Below, in pieces: positions 1 through 11,126 of a stretch of DNA of 64,000 bases. The translations under genes and the position numbers were made by a program. How positions within the stretch are numbered: the stretch's first letter is position 1; each line of letters opens with the position of its first letter. The notes under the pieces are model-generated. The model was not told where the DNA came from. It saw nothing but the letters and a program-made list of their open reading frames with translations, and searched no databases. Source of the DNA: Rhabditoides inermis (Eukaryota > Nematoda > Chromadorea > Rhabditida > Rhabditidae); NCBI GenBank assembly GCA_963966185.1, contig CAWZYM010000297.1, positions 216,739-280,738 on the forward strand. Direction: 5' to 3'.

Positions 1-2088
1 CACATTCGTCGTCATCTCCGCCAACTCGGTGCGAGCCGCTGAAAGGGGAAATCAAAGATCAAATCAAACTATCACAATCTAGCCTTATTGTCTAAGGTCA
101 AATTTATAATTGTAAAGATAATGTGTGCGTACCAGTGATCTGGCTCTCGAGAGTGACCGCCTCTCCCTTGTCGTTGGTGGTCATTCCCTGTGCGAGAGCC
201 ATCAACTGCTTGCGAGCCGTCTCCCGATTCTCCTCCGCCTGAACGAATTTCTTTTCTTATTTTCTAATTATCCTTTCTAACCACACTCCCGATCCCTGAC
301 ACTCCTCATTTCTCGAAACAGTTCTTAATTTTGGAAAATTACTTTTTTAATACCTACCTTCTTGATCTCATCGCTCTCTCCTCCCGGCGAATTCTCCAGC
401 TTTTCCAACGCAGCCTTCTGTTTCTCCAGGTGGACAGAGTCCTGAAAATCAAAATCAAACCATCAATGTTATTCCTGCAATCAATCACGCACGTCCTTGA
501 TGTCCTTCATCGTCCTGTCCCTCTTCTTCTTCAGCTCCTTTGTCTTCTCCTTGCACGCGTCCAACGCGCTCTCCTTGCCAGCGAGGATTGTCTGCACCTC
601 CTTCAGTTTCGACTCAATCTCCGTCTTCTCCGAACTGCTGTTCTGAAACGGCACAAATACAATCCCTTTTACGATGACATTCATGAATGACACGCACATC
701 CTCCTTGTGCTTCTCCATGTCTGCGTGCCTCCTCTCGTCGTCCTTCAGCTGCTCCTCCATCTCCTCCCGCTCCTTCTCCATCTTCTCGCACTCTGTCGTC
801 AACGCCTCCGCGTCGTCCTTGAACTGAGCGGCGCGGTTCTGCAAAAAGTGGCTGATTTGTTTGCCATTGTAAACATTAAAAAGTTCAGTAATCGGTCATC
901 AATAAATACCGTGCAGTCCCAGTAGGTGAAGGCGGCGTGGTTCTTCTTGGCAGCCTCCAGCTTGCGCTCCACGTTCTGGTATTCGAGGAAGACCTGGAAA
1001 GGAGGATCAAAACGTAATCATTGTAATAAACGAAACATTTGGATTGACATTGAACAAAACACACACCTCTCTGTCCTTCTTCAGTCGGTCAATTTGTGGT
1101 TGAATGTCGGCTTCGAGGAGCTGAAATGGGCAAGGTCTAAACATGTAAACAAAACAACAAACCGCACCTTGTCGATCTCGTCCACCTTGGCCTGCTTCTT
1201 GTGAATAATGTTCAGAGCTGATTGCCGCTTTGCGTCGTACATCTTCGTTCCGGCAGCCTCTTCTACCATGCCAAGAATCTGAATAAGTTCGCATCAATCA
1301 AAATGGAAAACAATTAACATAACACACTAGTGTTTACTATAATTGTTAGCAAAGCGGGGGGGGGGGGGAAAGGACGCACCTCATCTGGCTTCATGTTGAG
1401 GACCTTGGTGATGCGGCCTTGCATGATGAGAAAGTGCGGGTTGTTCACGTTCAGGCCCACTGAGCGGAAGAAGTCGGCCACCTAACGTCGCATCCGGTTA
1501 CACATAGCGTCATGAGACTTCTTACCTTTCCGTTGGTGGCGGAGGTGCCATTGATCGTGTACGAGTTGCGGCCGTTGACGATCACCTGGGCCAATGTAGG
1601 AATATGAATAAGATAATAAAAGAAATGAACGCACCTGTCTCCTCACGACAATCTCGTCTTGGTTGTACCCGAGTGGACGGTTGTTCACGTCCCTGTTGTC
1701 AAACACGATTGTCACCGTCGCTTGTGTCACTCCAGTTTGACCCTGCCAATCGACAATCAATTAATATCAATTCAGCTCACATACCTGCTTGAAGACGAGA
1801 TCGTTCATGGATCCGGCGCGGATGTGTGTGAGGTTGGTGATGCCGAGTACGAAGCAAATCGAATCGAGGATGTTCGATTTGCCCGAACCGTTCAGACCCG
1901 TGATCGCATTAAACTGCGCATCCAACTCCTCTACTCGCTGGAAAGGGTTTCAATTATACTTTTATCTTTCAATTATCTTTGTAACATTCACAAATAACGA
2001 TCTCAAATAAGACTTTTAGTGATACGTTTCATACCTGCAATGTCGAGTACGATTTGAAACCGTCGATTTGGATGTTTTTGATGCGCAT
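1..2088 (-). CDS. smc-2/mix-1: SMC2 condensin subunit (MIX-1 type), 5' part, runs off left edge
   Basis: This is the N-terminal ~415 residues of the SMC2 ATPase of condensin, which compacts mitotic chromosomes (in C. elegans the orthologue MIX-1 also serves dosage compensation). Thirteen exons join in frame: 2035-2088, 1785-1937, 1635-1742, 1526-1585, 1380-1481, 1168-1278, 1067-1120, 910-993, 698-838, 493-642, 358-441, 133-238 and 1-38 (continuing outside). The protein opens [14 protein letters not shown], has a Walker A site [10 protein letters not shown] near residue 33, and carries the SMC2-typical run [19 protein letters not shown] followed by [10 protein letters not shown]. The lysine/glutamate-rich exons below 1280 are the start of the first coiled-coil arm. 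The hinge, second coil and Walker B are outside the window. SMC2 is preferred over SMC1/3/4 because of these motifs. Confidence 0.95.
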
Positions 2089-2707
2089 TGTGAAGGTGTA
2101 TCTGAAATAGAATCGAGGTTTTGTTTAGGGTTCACATTTCATGTAAAACAACAACAATCACAAAAAGAAAACTTACGACGACGGAAGCGTACAAGTAGTA
2201 CCGATTTCCCGCCAAAAATGAATCAAATGCCTATAATAAATAAGTAGAACCACACTCGTCTCTTAGTAGAGTACTAGCAAAACAAGAAAATATGGTTATT
2301 TATCTGAGTTTTTCTTAATAAGTTTTTTTTCTTTTTTATTATTGATTCCAGCTCATTAACCTGAAAAATATCACTGGTTACTCATTCAGGAAATGTGTGA
2401 GTGTTTGCAAAATTTTTTTCTAGACATTGTTTCACTTACGCAGTTTACTGAGACGTTCATTTTTGGCGGGAACGCGGCTGGTGCGGCGTCGTTCTTTTGA
2501 TTTTTAATATTTTCATTTCCCACGGCTGGCCAGGTATTTCCTTTGCGTTGTAACGTTCTCATAATAATGTGCTCTTCTAGAACCGCTTCCCAAACCAATA
2601 CGATCAATGCAAAGTATGCGAACTCCTGCGAAATCCGTCCGATTGTGATTGTTTTTCTTCCACTTTGAATATAACTTGTGATTTTCAGCACTACTAACAC
2701 ACTGACC
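2089..2707. promoter_or_regulatory. Divergent intergenic region between SMC2 and CDC20
   Basis: About 620 bp separate the SMC2 start (minus) from the CDC20 start (plus), so it must hold both promoters. The stretch is AT-rich, with T-runs around 2320-2340 and 2405-2420. Pairing of two mitotic genes head to head would allow shared cell-cycle control; no specific binding site could be identified. The long open frame on the minus strand across 2386-2853 is not considered coding. Confidence 0.5.
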
Positions 2708-5700
2708 ATGTCGCAGCCGTTCCGGGACTCCTCGAACAAGCCCGTCACTCCCAGCGGGAAGGTCCTCCGCGGACTCGGTGAGTAGATGACGTCATTTACT
2801 GGTTTGCACACGGCGAAATCGTTCTTGTTGGAGATCATACTCAACACCACCAACTAGAACTCTTTGCAGGTGATATGTCTCTGAAGACGCCCGGCTCTGC
2901 GTCGCGCGGCCGCCCTCTCTTCAACAGCAGCACCACCAACAACCCCAAGACGCCCAACCAAAACCTCAACCAGAGCGTCAGGGTACGTTGTTTGTTGCTT
3001 ATTCCGTGCTTCACCAAGTTGTAAATGTATCCATGTTCGGATTGCAGAAGGCTCTGGGGAAGAAGCGCGAGATCACCCCGTCTCGCAACCCGAACTTTGG
3101 TGGCGTGGGAACGGGTGGCGGCGACCGATTCATGCCCAACAGAAGCGAGAGCCAGTTCGAACTCGCACACTACCTACTCAACTCGCAGGTGAGAGATGCA
3201 GATGTGCTCTTCGGAAACGTCTAGAACAGACCACCCACGATGTTTATGCTGTTGCGCAACCGCCCCCTCCCCACTTGCAACCGTGAATCTGTGGATTATC
3301 CCTGCGCATCTGCTCACACCTGTAGCCGTGTCCCATAATGTCGTATTGCCATTCACGTATGCGAAAGTCTACGGCACTCATGGCTTGTTTGTTATTGATT
3401 ATCTCTATCGATTGATTGTTCAGCCGGCCGAATCGTCGTTCAACACTTCCAACTCTGCCCCCTCCTCTCCCGCCAAGCCCAGCGACCGCCAGCAGATGAT
3501 GAACCTCATGAGAGGTACGGTACTTTGAAAATATCTTATTGTACTTGGGCTACTGTATCTCACCGTATACTGCTTTCAGTCAAGTCGGCCTCGGATCTGT
3601 CTTCGATGGGCGAGGATCGCATTCTGGTGTACAAGAAGAGCAAGGCTCCGGCGCCTCCGGTGGGACACCTCAATCAGGCCAAGGTACTACCAGAACAGGT
3701 AGAGCGACGACTAACACGCAACTATCCGCACTCGTATCCTTTCACTCGCACTGCATGGTAACCAACACACATCCTCGACTCCCTCGCGTTTTCCCTTCCC
3801 GCAGTCTGCTTATGTGTGGCTCGGAACTGTTCATCTGAATGCCTCGGTGATTCGCCTACGTGACAGTATCGACTGTTGTCTGCTGTCACCGCATGTGTGT
3901 GGCCACGGATAGAGAGAGTGACAATCGATGGGGCTGTCTGTCTGTCTGCGCTCTCTCGCTGCCGGCCTGTCTGTCATCCGCCGGTCTGCCTGCGCCCTCC
4001 TGTCTCGCGCGCTCTCTCGCCTGCCCGGCCTGTCATTGTGAGACAGCTCGCTCGCACGCTCACAAATAAGACCGACCAAACTGACATTTGCACGCTTTTG
4101 GGCTCTCTCTGTTCCTACTTACCCCATTCTTTCTTTCTTATTTAAAATTAATATTCTTGATTTTATCATATCAGGTGCTGTATTCGGCATGTGTGCAGCC
4201 GGCTTCGTCTGTCAAAAAGACGACCCGTCACATTCCCACTGCCCCCGAGAAGATTCTTGACGCACCCGAGTTCCAGGTACGTCCATACGTTATTCCTATA
4301 ATGTGACGTAAGAAATGCAGTGACAGTTGGTCATTTATTGACTTAGTTGTCAAACATAAGTGGTTCCTATGAATTTTTCTATAACGTCTTGGTAAAAGAT
4401 GTGATTACGGTTGACTCAAGACGTATAAAATGACATGCCACTCTGATGCAAACTGTTTTCAGAACTCGTTCTACATGAACCTGGTTGATTGGTCCTGCAA
4501 CAACACGGTGGCCATAGCCCTCGGGGCGCAGCTGTACCTATGGAATGCTGAGACGGCCGAAGCATCGGTGTGTATCTTCTGTTATTGATTCATAATTTAG
4601 TCATTTTCCAGATCGCAATTGACGGCGAGCTGGCAGTGGGCCGATCCAATCTGATCACGTCTGTGAAGTGGTCCCTCGATGGACGATATGTGGCGGTCGG
4701 ATTCCAAGACGGACTCGTAAGGGTTAGTAGGAAATATGTTTGGTTATTGATTGAGTATCGATTGCTTTCAGCTGCTGGATCCGTCGAAAGAGGACCGCAT
4801 CGAGGTTCGCCGCCTGCAGCCGTCTCGTGTGATGCGGGCTGGGGTGATGGCCTGGAACGATGGAGTTCTCTCGGTCGGACACAGGAACGGACAGATCTTC
4901 CACCACGATGTCAGGGTCAGAGAGCACGTTGTCGGGTGGGTACGGGTTACGGTGCTTGAAAATTTGATTACTGTTAATAACTGATAACCCTTGCAGAACG
5001 TTCGAGAAGCATACTATGGAGGTGTGCGGTCTGAGTTGGGACAACGAGAAGAAGCTGCTGGCGTCTGGAGGAGCGGACAGAAACGTGTATCTGTGGGAGA
5101 GCCGGATGATGAGGCAGACCGGAACCGAGTCCCTCTTCACCCTCCAAGAACACCTCGGAGGCGTCAGGGCCGTCGCATTTTGCCCCTTCAAGGTATCGAT
5201 TAATTATCGATTGGCTGACTATCGATTCTCTGTTGCAGAAGAACACTCTGGTGACTGGCGGCGGTCTCTGCGACAATCACATCAAGACGTGGTGCTCGGC
5301 GACCGGAGAGCTCCAGAAGTCGGTCGACGGCGGCAGTCAGGTACGGTAGTTGGAATTGGGTTACTGTAGTATTGATCGATTGATTGATTGATTGCAGATC
5401 ACTGGCATCCTGTTCAACAAGGACTATAAGGAGATGATCACCTCGCACGTTGAGCCTAACAACGACCTCAAAATTTGGAAGTTCCCTACCATGACCGAAG
5501 TCGCCAGTCTCACCGGTTAGTACCAGAGCTACGGTAGATGGGAATTGGGTTACGGTAGTTTGAGTTTGTGTTCAGGCCACACTGACCGCGTGTGTTGTTT
5601 GGCGATGTCTCCCGATGGGCAGAATGTCATGTCCGCATCTGCTGACGAGTCTCTGAGGGTGTGGAATTGTTTCAAGGTATCGATTGATTATCGATTGTTC

Positions 5701-5787
5701 GTTGGTTGTTATATTGTCTTTCAGATTGACAAGAGCACTCAGCGAATGGCGCAGAGGAGTAAGCTGCATTCGATGAACATTCGCTAG
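2708..5787 (+). CDS. fzy-1: CDC20/Fizzy, APC/C activator with WD40 propeller
   Basis: CDC20 recruits substrates to the anaphase-promoting complex to trigger sister separation and is the spindle-checkpoint target. Fourteen exons join to 526 codons: 2708-2777, 2870-2982, 3048-3188, 3424-3514, 3580-3683, 4175-4276, 4463-4567, 4612-4722, 4772-4935, 4997-5192, 5239-5340, 5398-5515, 5576-5676 and 5725-5787. The N-terminus contains the C-box-like DRFMPNR followed by a Cdc20-type ELAHYLLN segment; then come YKKSKAP, the conserved HIPTAPEKILDAPEF stretch before blade 1, and seven WD blades with typical pieces (LVDWSCNN, HHDVRVREHVVG, ADESLRVWNCFK). The protein ends in Ile-Arg, the IR tail that docks on APC/C TPR subunits. 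The exon 9 donor at 4936 was chosen because only it keeps the frame into EKHTMEVCGLSWD. A polyadenylation-type aataaa lies near 5998. Confidence 0.95.
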
Positions 5788-6147
5788 ATGATCGATTGAT
5801 TTGGATTTATCGATCGTTTCCGCTCCGCTGCGATCTCGACAAAGTGTTTCTCTACTGATTCTAGGGTTTTCTATATTTCGTTTCACTTTATTCGCTCTGT
5901 TATATGCTGTGCTCACTGACTTTGTATGAATGAAAACTCGCGTTTTTGTAACTGCAATAGACACTCGGATAGATATTATGGTTACTCGGATGATGAAATA
6001 AATATTATGATTGGTACAGTTTTTTTGAGTGAACGAATCAACGAATGAGGGTAGTTGTTACCCGAGCGCAAGAGTGCACTACATTTCTAAACAGGATGCT
6101 AGGATCGGGAAGTGGCGAGATATGGTGATTGTTTTGTCAGACGCTAG

Positions 6148-6375
6148 ATGGTGTCTCTCTCGGCACAAGTAAAGTGCGAGCCCGACCTCAATTCGAACAG
6201 GTTTGTGTTACTGGTGTGGGTTTACTGGTTTATGTTACTGTGAAACATGCACTGGTTTTGAATTTAGAAATGGCGAGTCTTCTGTGGCGGAAACGCCCGT
6301 AAAAGATCTACTCAACACACCGATATTCGAGAAGTTTGAATCGTGAGTTTGAAGAGATAGTTAGAGAGAGGGAGA

Positions 6376-6415
<40 letters not shown>

Positions 6416-8477
6416 GGAGATGTTCATATTTTAGCAACTTCGAGAAGCGCGACCGCAAGCTGTTGGAAAAGATTGAATTCGCCAAGCTCGTACGCCAGAA
6501 CAAAAACATTCTCTTCGGAGACCTGGACGGTTGTGATGTGAGTTGTTTACTTTGCTTTTCAAGCTGCATGTGTTTTTCTTCCAGATCACTATAAAGAAGA
6601 AGGAGGAGGTTTGGAAGCGCATCCATCAACATCTTGTCGACCTCAACTATGGATTCGTCGCAGGTGAGCGAAATTTTGTGGTTTTTCTAGGCCAAGATCG
6701 CTTTGCTCGTAGGTTGTGTGTTTTGTGTGTTCCTTTTCCCGACCTGCTCACGAGTATTCTCACCCCAAGCGGCATGCTTCCGTAGCGCAGTAGGCAGCGC
6801 GTCAGTCTCATAATCTGAAGGTCGTGAGTTCGATCCTCACCGGGAGCAATTGTTTTGCGAAAATTGTGTCTATCAAATTTAATGTTTTCTTGTTTCAGTA
6901 GTTCACAATATCTCGATTTTTGCTGTATAACTATTTTTAAACATTTTTTCAGGCAAGACATGGATGCGTATCCGGGATCACGACTGGCAGTACGTGCGGC
7001 GACACGCGATTGCCCGATCGGACAGTGGAAAGACGAGCGGTCTGCTGGGAGAACTCGATGCGATTGTAATGGACTGTGTCGCGCCCACTGTCGGTCAGTT
7101 GAACCGTACCGTGGAGTTGGTACTGTAGAAGTAGATCCACGTTCAAGACAAAGTAGACTCAGTGCAGAGTGGCCATGTTCCTTTCCTTCGATAACCCAAT
7201 ACCAATAGCCAATTCCCAAAAAAAAACACATATTGTACGAATAGATTTATTCTGCACGTAGGGTGTTCAAGGGTTGTACTCGATGGGGAGGTTCTTGCGG
7301 CGGACCATTCCGTCTCCCTGGAACCACTCGCGGCGGAAGGTCTTGGCGGCGCCGTCGGGGGTGTTGGTCCACTCGATGGTGATGCGGTCGTTGTTGGTGT
7401 CCTCCTCTCCGTACTTAAACGCGTCGCAAGAGACGGCCATCAGCACGGCCTCCTTGGGGTCGAGAACTCCGCACGGCGGGTCGACGCCGAGGCGCTTCAT
7501 GTTGGTGGTCTTGATGGCCCATCCGATGCGGCGACCTCCGGCGTTGGTGATCTGGAGAGACGAGGGTCAGGGTACTGTAGAAAACAGTAGTCGAAGGCAC
7601 CGACCTTGATGTGGTAGGTGTGCTTGTCATCGTAGGGGGCGTTGAAGACGATCTTGGTACCCGGCTGGGTGTTGATATCTCCGGGAGGGACGGACTGAGC
7701 CATGTCGAATGGATGCCGGCAGCCCGCCGCGCCCACCTTTTGTACGAAAGGACGGCATGCTAATCAGCCAAATTCGCGTGATTCGCAATGCGAATGCAAT
7801 TATGCGGCGGGGCATAATAGGAAATGATCTGCTAGTCTAAACAAAATGCAAATTGTTTGACACTTGTGTTTTGCAGGTCGCAGTTCAGAGAAGAATGGGG
7901 AGAAGGAGAAGGGGATCACTCCTGAACCGTCCACGTCTTTCGACGCGATTCGACACGACGTTGACTTGCTGGTCACTCAGGTGAGAGCCTCTCTTATTCA
8001 CTCTATCACAACCGTCTGCAGTTCTCCATGTATATAGTGTCGGCTACCCTGAACACCTTGCATTTCTCGTTACAGGCCCAGCAGAGTGACTACTTGGCTT
8101 CCCTCTTTGGCAATGCCTCGTTTCCGGATCAGACAGAGGCACGGGAGGAGGAGATAGCGGTAGTGGGAGAGGAGACGGATGGTCCCTCCACATCCATTCA
8201 CTCTGCATTCGAGGCCATGTGGGCTGCGCAGGTACGTTCACCTTGTGGTCAAGTGTGGTCTAGTTGGTGGTATTGAGTATGACGTCGTAGTATATGATTG
8301 TCCGCGAAGGCGTATCCTACATTTTTGCATACTGAACGAGAAGAGGAGATAGTTGTTATTTTCTTTCCAGTCGACTCCGATGGAGGATCTGGCGGCCGCG
8401 CACCGCACTCCCTCCAATGGAACTGCCAAGGCCACTGTGTCTCCTGCAGAGGCAGGGGTGGAGAGGTGAGTGTGACC

Positions 8478-8523
<46 letters not shown>

Positions 8524-9129
8524 CTCTCTCTCTCTTTCTCTCATAGTTTGGCTTGACATTAGGAAGGTTTTGTTGTTACTTGTTATCCGTATAACGTTCT
8601 CTCACATGTTTTGAGAGGGGGAGAGAGAATGATTTTCAATGTTCTTTGTTCAGCATCCGCCGTCGCGCCTACCCATTCGAGGATGAGTCTCTCGCGCAGT
8701 CTTCGAATTCGAAGATTGCGAAATTGGTGAATCGACTGAGCGAGCGCGCCTCCACTGCCGCCGCCGCTACAGCGGAAGAGTCTCTCGGGTGAGTCATCTC
8801 ATCCTCCCTCCTCACTCTAGCACATTCCGCCCGTCCGCTTCTGGCTGTGATAACATTCTCAATGATTGTATTTGTTTTGTACCGTGATGTGTTTAGTGTT
8901 TCGCACGAGGAGACTGTCCATCGATTGGAGAGAGAGAAACTGGAGATGGAAATGGAGGCTATCCGGAAGAAGGAAGTACGGTAGCACATGGGTTACTGTA
9001 TTTATCATGGTTACGGTATGTTTACAGGAGCGCGCGCAGGAATTGCATGACTTAGACTTGGAGAATCGTCGATTGGAGAACGCGCTTCTCAAGGCGAAAC
9101 TGGCTGCGATATCGAGGATAGATCGGTAA
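6148..9129 (+). CDS. Myb/SANT-like DNA-binding protein with C-terminal coiled coil; host of two nested genes
   Basis: Eleven exons join in frame to 373 residues: 6148-6200, 6268-6342, 6435-6537, 6585-6663, 6953-7093, 7877-7980, 8076-8231, 8371-8465, 8654-8788, 8897-8975 and 9028-9129. Residues ~40-125 resemble the Myb/SANT-like (zeste/NAIF1-type) domain: [20 protein letters not shown], then [21 protein letters not shown] and [18 protein letters not shown]. The middle is Ser/Thr/Pro- and acid-rich. The last two exons form a Glu/Arg/Leu coiled coil ([19 protein letters not shown] to the end), fitting dimerisation. A transcription-factor or chromatin role is inferred from the domain only. Intron 4 contains a tRNA-Met gene on the same strand; intron 5 contains an MSP gene on the opposite strand. 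Introns 2 and 8 carry GA/CT microsatellites. The start follows a cag acceptor at 6140, suggesting trans-splicing. Confidence 0.75.
6776..6848 (+). tRNA. tRNA-Met (CAT), elongator type
   Basis: The 73 bases fold as a complete cloverleaf: acceptor GCTTCCG pairs with CGGGAGC plus discriminator A, the D-arm holds the A box TAGCGCAGTAGG, the anticodon loop reads CTCATAA (CAT), and the T-arm holds the B box GGTTCGATCC-like GAGTTCGATCC. The body is nearly the C. elegans elongator tRNA-Met as I remember it. It lies inside intron 4 of the Myb/SANT-like gene, same strand, with internal pol III promoters making it independent of the host. No intron in the tRNA. Confidence 0.93.
7267..7703 (-). CDS. msp: Major sperm protein (MSP), copy A, nested antisense in an intron
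   Basis: MSP is the actin-independent cytoskeletal protein of amoeboid nematode sperm and also an extracellular oocyte-maturation signal. Two exons (7605-7703 and 7267-7551) give exactly 127 residues, the family length. The protein starts [20 protein letters not shown] and ends [22 protein letters not shown]. One 53-nt intron splits it after HTYHIK. The gene lies wholly inside intron 5 of the Myb/SANT-like gene on the other strand. Protein sequence appears identical to copy B at 31861-32300; the DNA differs at a few silent sites, while the introns differ completely in sequence. Confidence 0.97.
7704..7840 (-). promoter_or_regulatory. Conserved MSP upstream region, copy A
   Basis: The ~135 bp upstream of MSP copy A match the upstream of copy B (32301-32437): both contain GGACGGCATGCTAATCA, an A/T-rich block, and GGAAATGATC followed by TAGTCT. 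Similarity fades near 7840. This is the likely sperm-lineage promoter carried along in the duplication. MSP promoters in C. elegans are bound by a GATA factor; the GATC-containing core here could be such a site, but that is inference. Confidence 0.55.
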
Positions 9130-9583
9130 ACCAGGGAGTAGATCGCAAGGTAGATCATTATTCATCTAGTCTCTCCATGTCTCATCAGAGTAACGTATTG
9201 GTTGTGTGTGTGTTGTTATCAGTGCAGTGATAGTGAGTCAGTCCACTTTTTATCTCTACTGCAGTAATCTCGTCTCTCTTTCTCTCGCTCTGTGATCTGG
9301 ACGAATTGACTCCATTTGTAGGCGTTTCTGTGCCTGCGTTCGTGTGGCATATCATTGATATATTGATTATTGTGATTCCGATTGTTTTCATACTAAAATG
9401 TAATAATCATACTAAAATGTAAAATGTAATCATACTAAAAAAAGATCATACTAAAATGTAATAATAAATGTGTTCTATGTGACGTTGTTTCATTAATTAT
9501 TGTGATTGTTCTGAAAAGTTGCGCCAGACTTTGTGATATTTTTCATGTGATTTGATGACATGACTTACATATTGATTAATCAG

Positions 9584-9818
9584 ATGAGTTCGCTGGACCG
9601 CGACTGGGGTTTCTTCTCGAAGAGACCCTATGGGCTGTTCATGTGTCTACAGATGGTGAGTCGCTTTCCTACTCTCCCTCTTCCTGATTCTCTGTTCCCA
9701 CTCTCCCTTCTCTCGTTCTTCCCTATACCTATCTCTCTCCCTCCATGCTCTCACTCTTTCCATTGTCTTTATCCCCCCTCCGTTTCCCCCACTCTTTATC
9801 TTCCTCATCACTACCTCC

Positions 9819-9889
<71 letters not shown>

Positions 9890-10751
9890 CCTCCTCCCCT
9901 CTCTACCCCTTCTCCTCCAGGTCTGCTCTCTGTCTGTGATGGTCCTCCTCTGGACTGCCCCCTTCGTCTACGAGGGAATGTCGCTGGTTCTCTCGTGGGC
10001 CGGCAGCCTCTTCATCTCATCCCTCATCTACAACCTCATGCACGTCTACCAGGTAAGGGGGTACGGTCCTATGAATCATAGTTGCTTAAGCAGAATCTAC
10101 CTTACTGCAAGGCACTATGCAACTACTGTACTCCAGGGTCACGGTACTCTGAATTCAGGTGCACCGCAAGACGTTCCAGCTCGGATCGGCCGCTCTCTTC
10201 TTTCCTTGCACCCTCATTGTGAGTGATTTCATAGTTTGTCAGATGACGTCACGGTAGTGTTTTGTGGTGACGTCATTGTGGTTGCAGGTGTTTGTTGTGT
10301 CGGTACTGTTTATGATCTTATTCGCCTTCTCCTCGCTTCTCTCAGCTGTTGCCCTTTTCGATGCGATGCGATTCGCCGGATACTGGCTCAAAATCAACGC
10401 CGCACTCCTCCTGGTGCGTTTATTGATTGATTATCGATTGACTATCGATTGAATTATTTCAGCTGTGCTGCGTAGTGGAGACGTATGTGTGCGCGCGTCT
10501 CTCGATTCTTATCTTCCAGCAAGCGCCCAACAGCAGCATTTGCGCCCTCAAGAATGTGAGTGGCAAGACGTGACTTACTTTTCTGAGTTACATTATTCTG
10601 AAGGGTCGATGTGTCTTTTCAGCACGGAATAGTCTTTTGAAGTGACGTCATCGGATTCTGAACGTCTTCATTTCAGGTGATCATTGACGGAGACGGCACG
10701 AGCCGCATCAACACTGTTCCCGTGACGCAGCAGCCGGGAGCGGGAGTCTAG
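9584..10751 (+). CDS. Predicted four-helix membrane protein, unknown function
   Basis: Six exons (9584-9655, 9921-10052, 10159-10218, 10288-10413, 10463-10555, 10677-10751) join to 185 residues. A short cytosolic N-terminus (SSLDRDWGFFSKRPYG) is followed by four hydrophobic segments: CSLSVMVLLWTAPFVY, LSWAGSLFISSLIYNLMHVY, a long FFPCTLIVFVVSVLFMILFA stretch, and LKINAALLLLCCVVETYVCA. The tail is polar. Size and layout resemble MARVEL/tetraspan proteins, but no family motif was recognised. The ATG directly follows a cag acceptor, consistent with SL trans-splicing. A long CT microsatellite fills part of intron 1. Confidence 0.7.
9825..9892. repeat. CT microsatellite, longest intronic example
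   Basis: Nearly pure (CT)n in intron 1 of the four-helix gene. Similar CT/GA tracts occur at 6378-6411, 8480-8535, 21179-21218, 22707-22740, 25291-25330, 32790-32970, 37014-37087, 40300-40334 and 43824-43884, most within introns and mostly with CT on the coding strand, next to the polypyrimidine acceptor. Confidence 0.9.
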
Positions 10752-11126
10752 ACGGAACCACCCACGATGCCCGGACCACCCACAAAGCATGACCCGAAGT
10801 GAAACAACGAGATCTCATATGTCTTTTCTATCCGCCCGATTGTCTCGCATGACATAATATCTGCCCTTTCCCTACGCACTTCCATATCCCGCCACACACT
10901 GCGCACACTTTGTTACGCTTGATTGTTAGACACTATGATGAGATAAACGGTTTATTGATGTAATGAGCATTGGTCAAGGTCGAGAGCATATTCTAATAGC
11001 CTGATTCCACATATCCCTTGCACATCATGAACGTTCAGATAGTCAAATACAGATGATGCGTGAAGATGGTAGGTTGGCACACTGGGAACATGTTCAGATA
11101 TTCGCGAAGAAGGTTTGCGCGAAGAA
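10752..11126. other. 3' flank and intergenic sequence
   Basis: This holds the 3' UTR of the four-helix gene (aataaac-like signal near 10940) and unique sequence leading into the foldback region. No gene is seen. Confidence 0.5.

Noticed and set aside
2386..2853. 155-codon open frame on the minus strand
   Set aside because: It overlaps the promoter and first exon of CDC20, has no family resemblance and its codon use is random.
9745..9939. Long Ser-Leu repeat open frames over CT tracts here and at similar tracts
   Set aside because: They are translations of (CT)n microsatellites inside introns.
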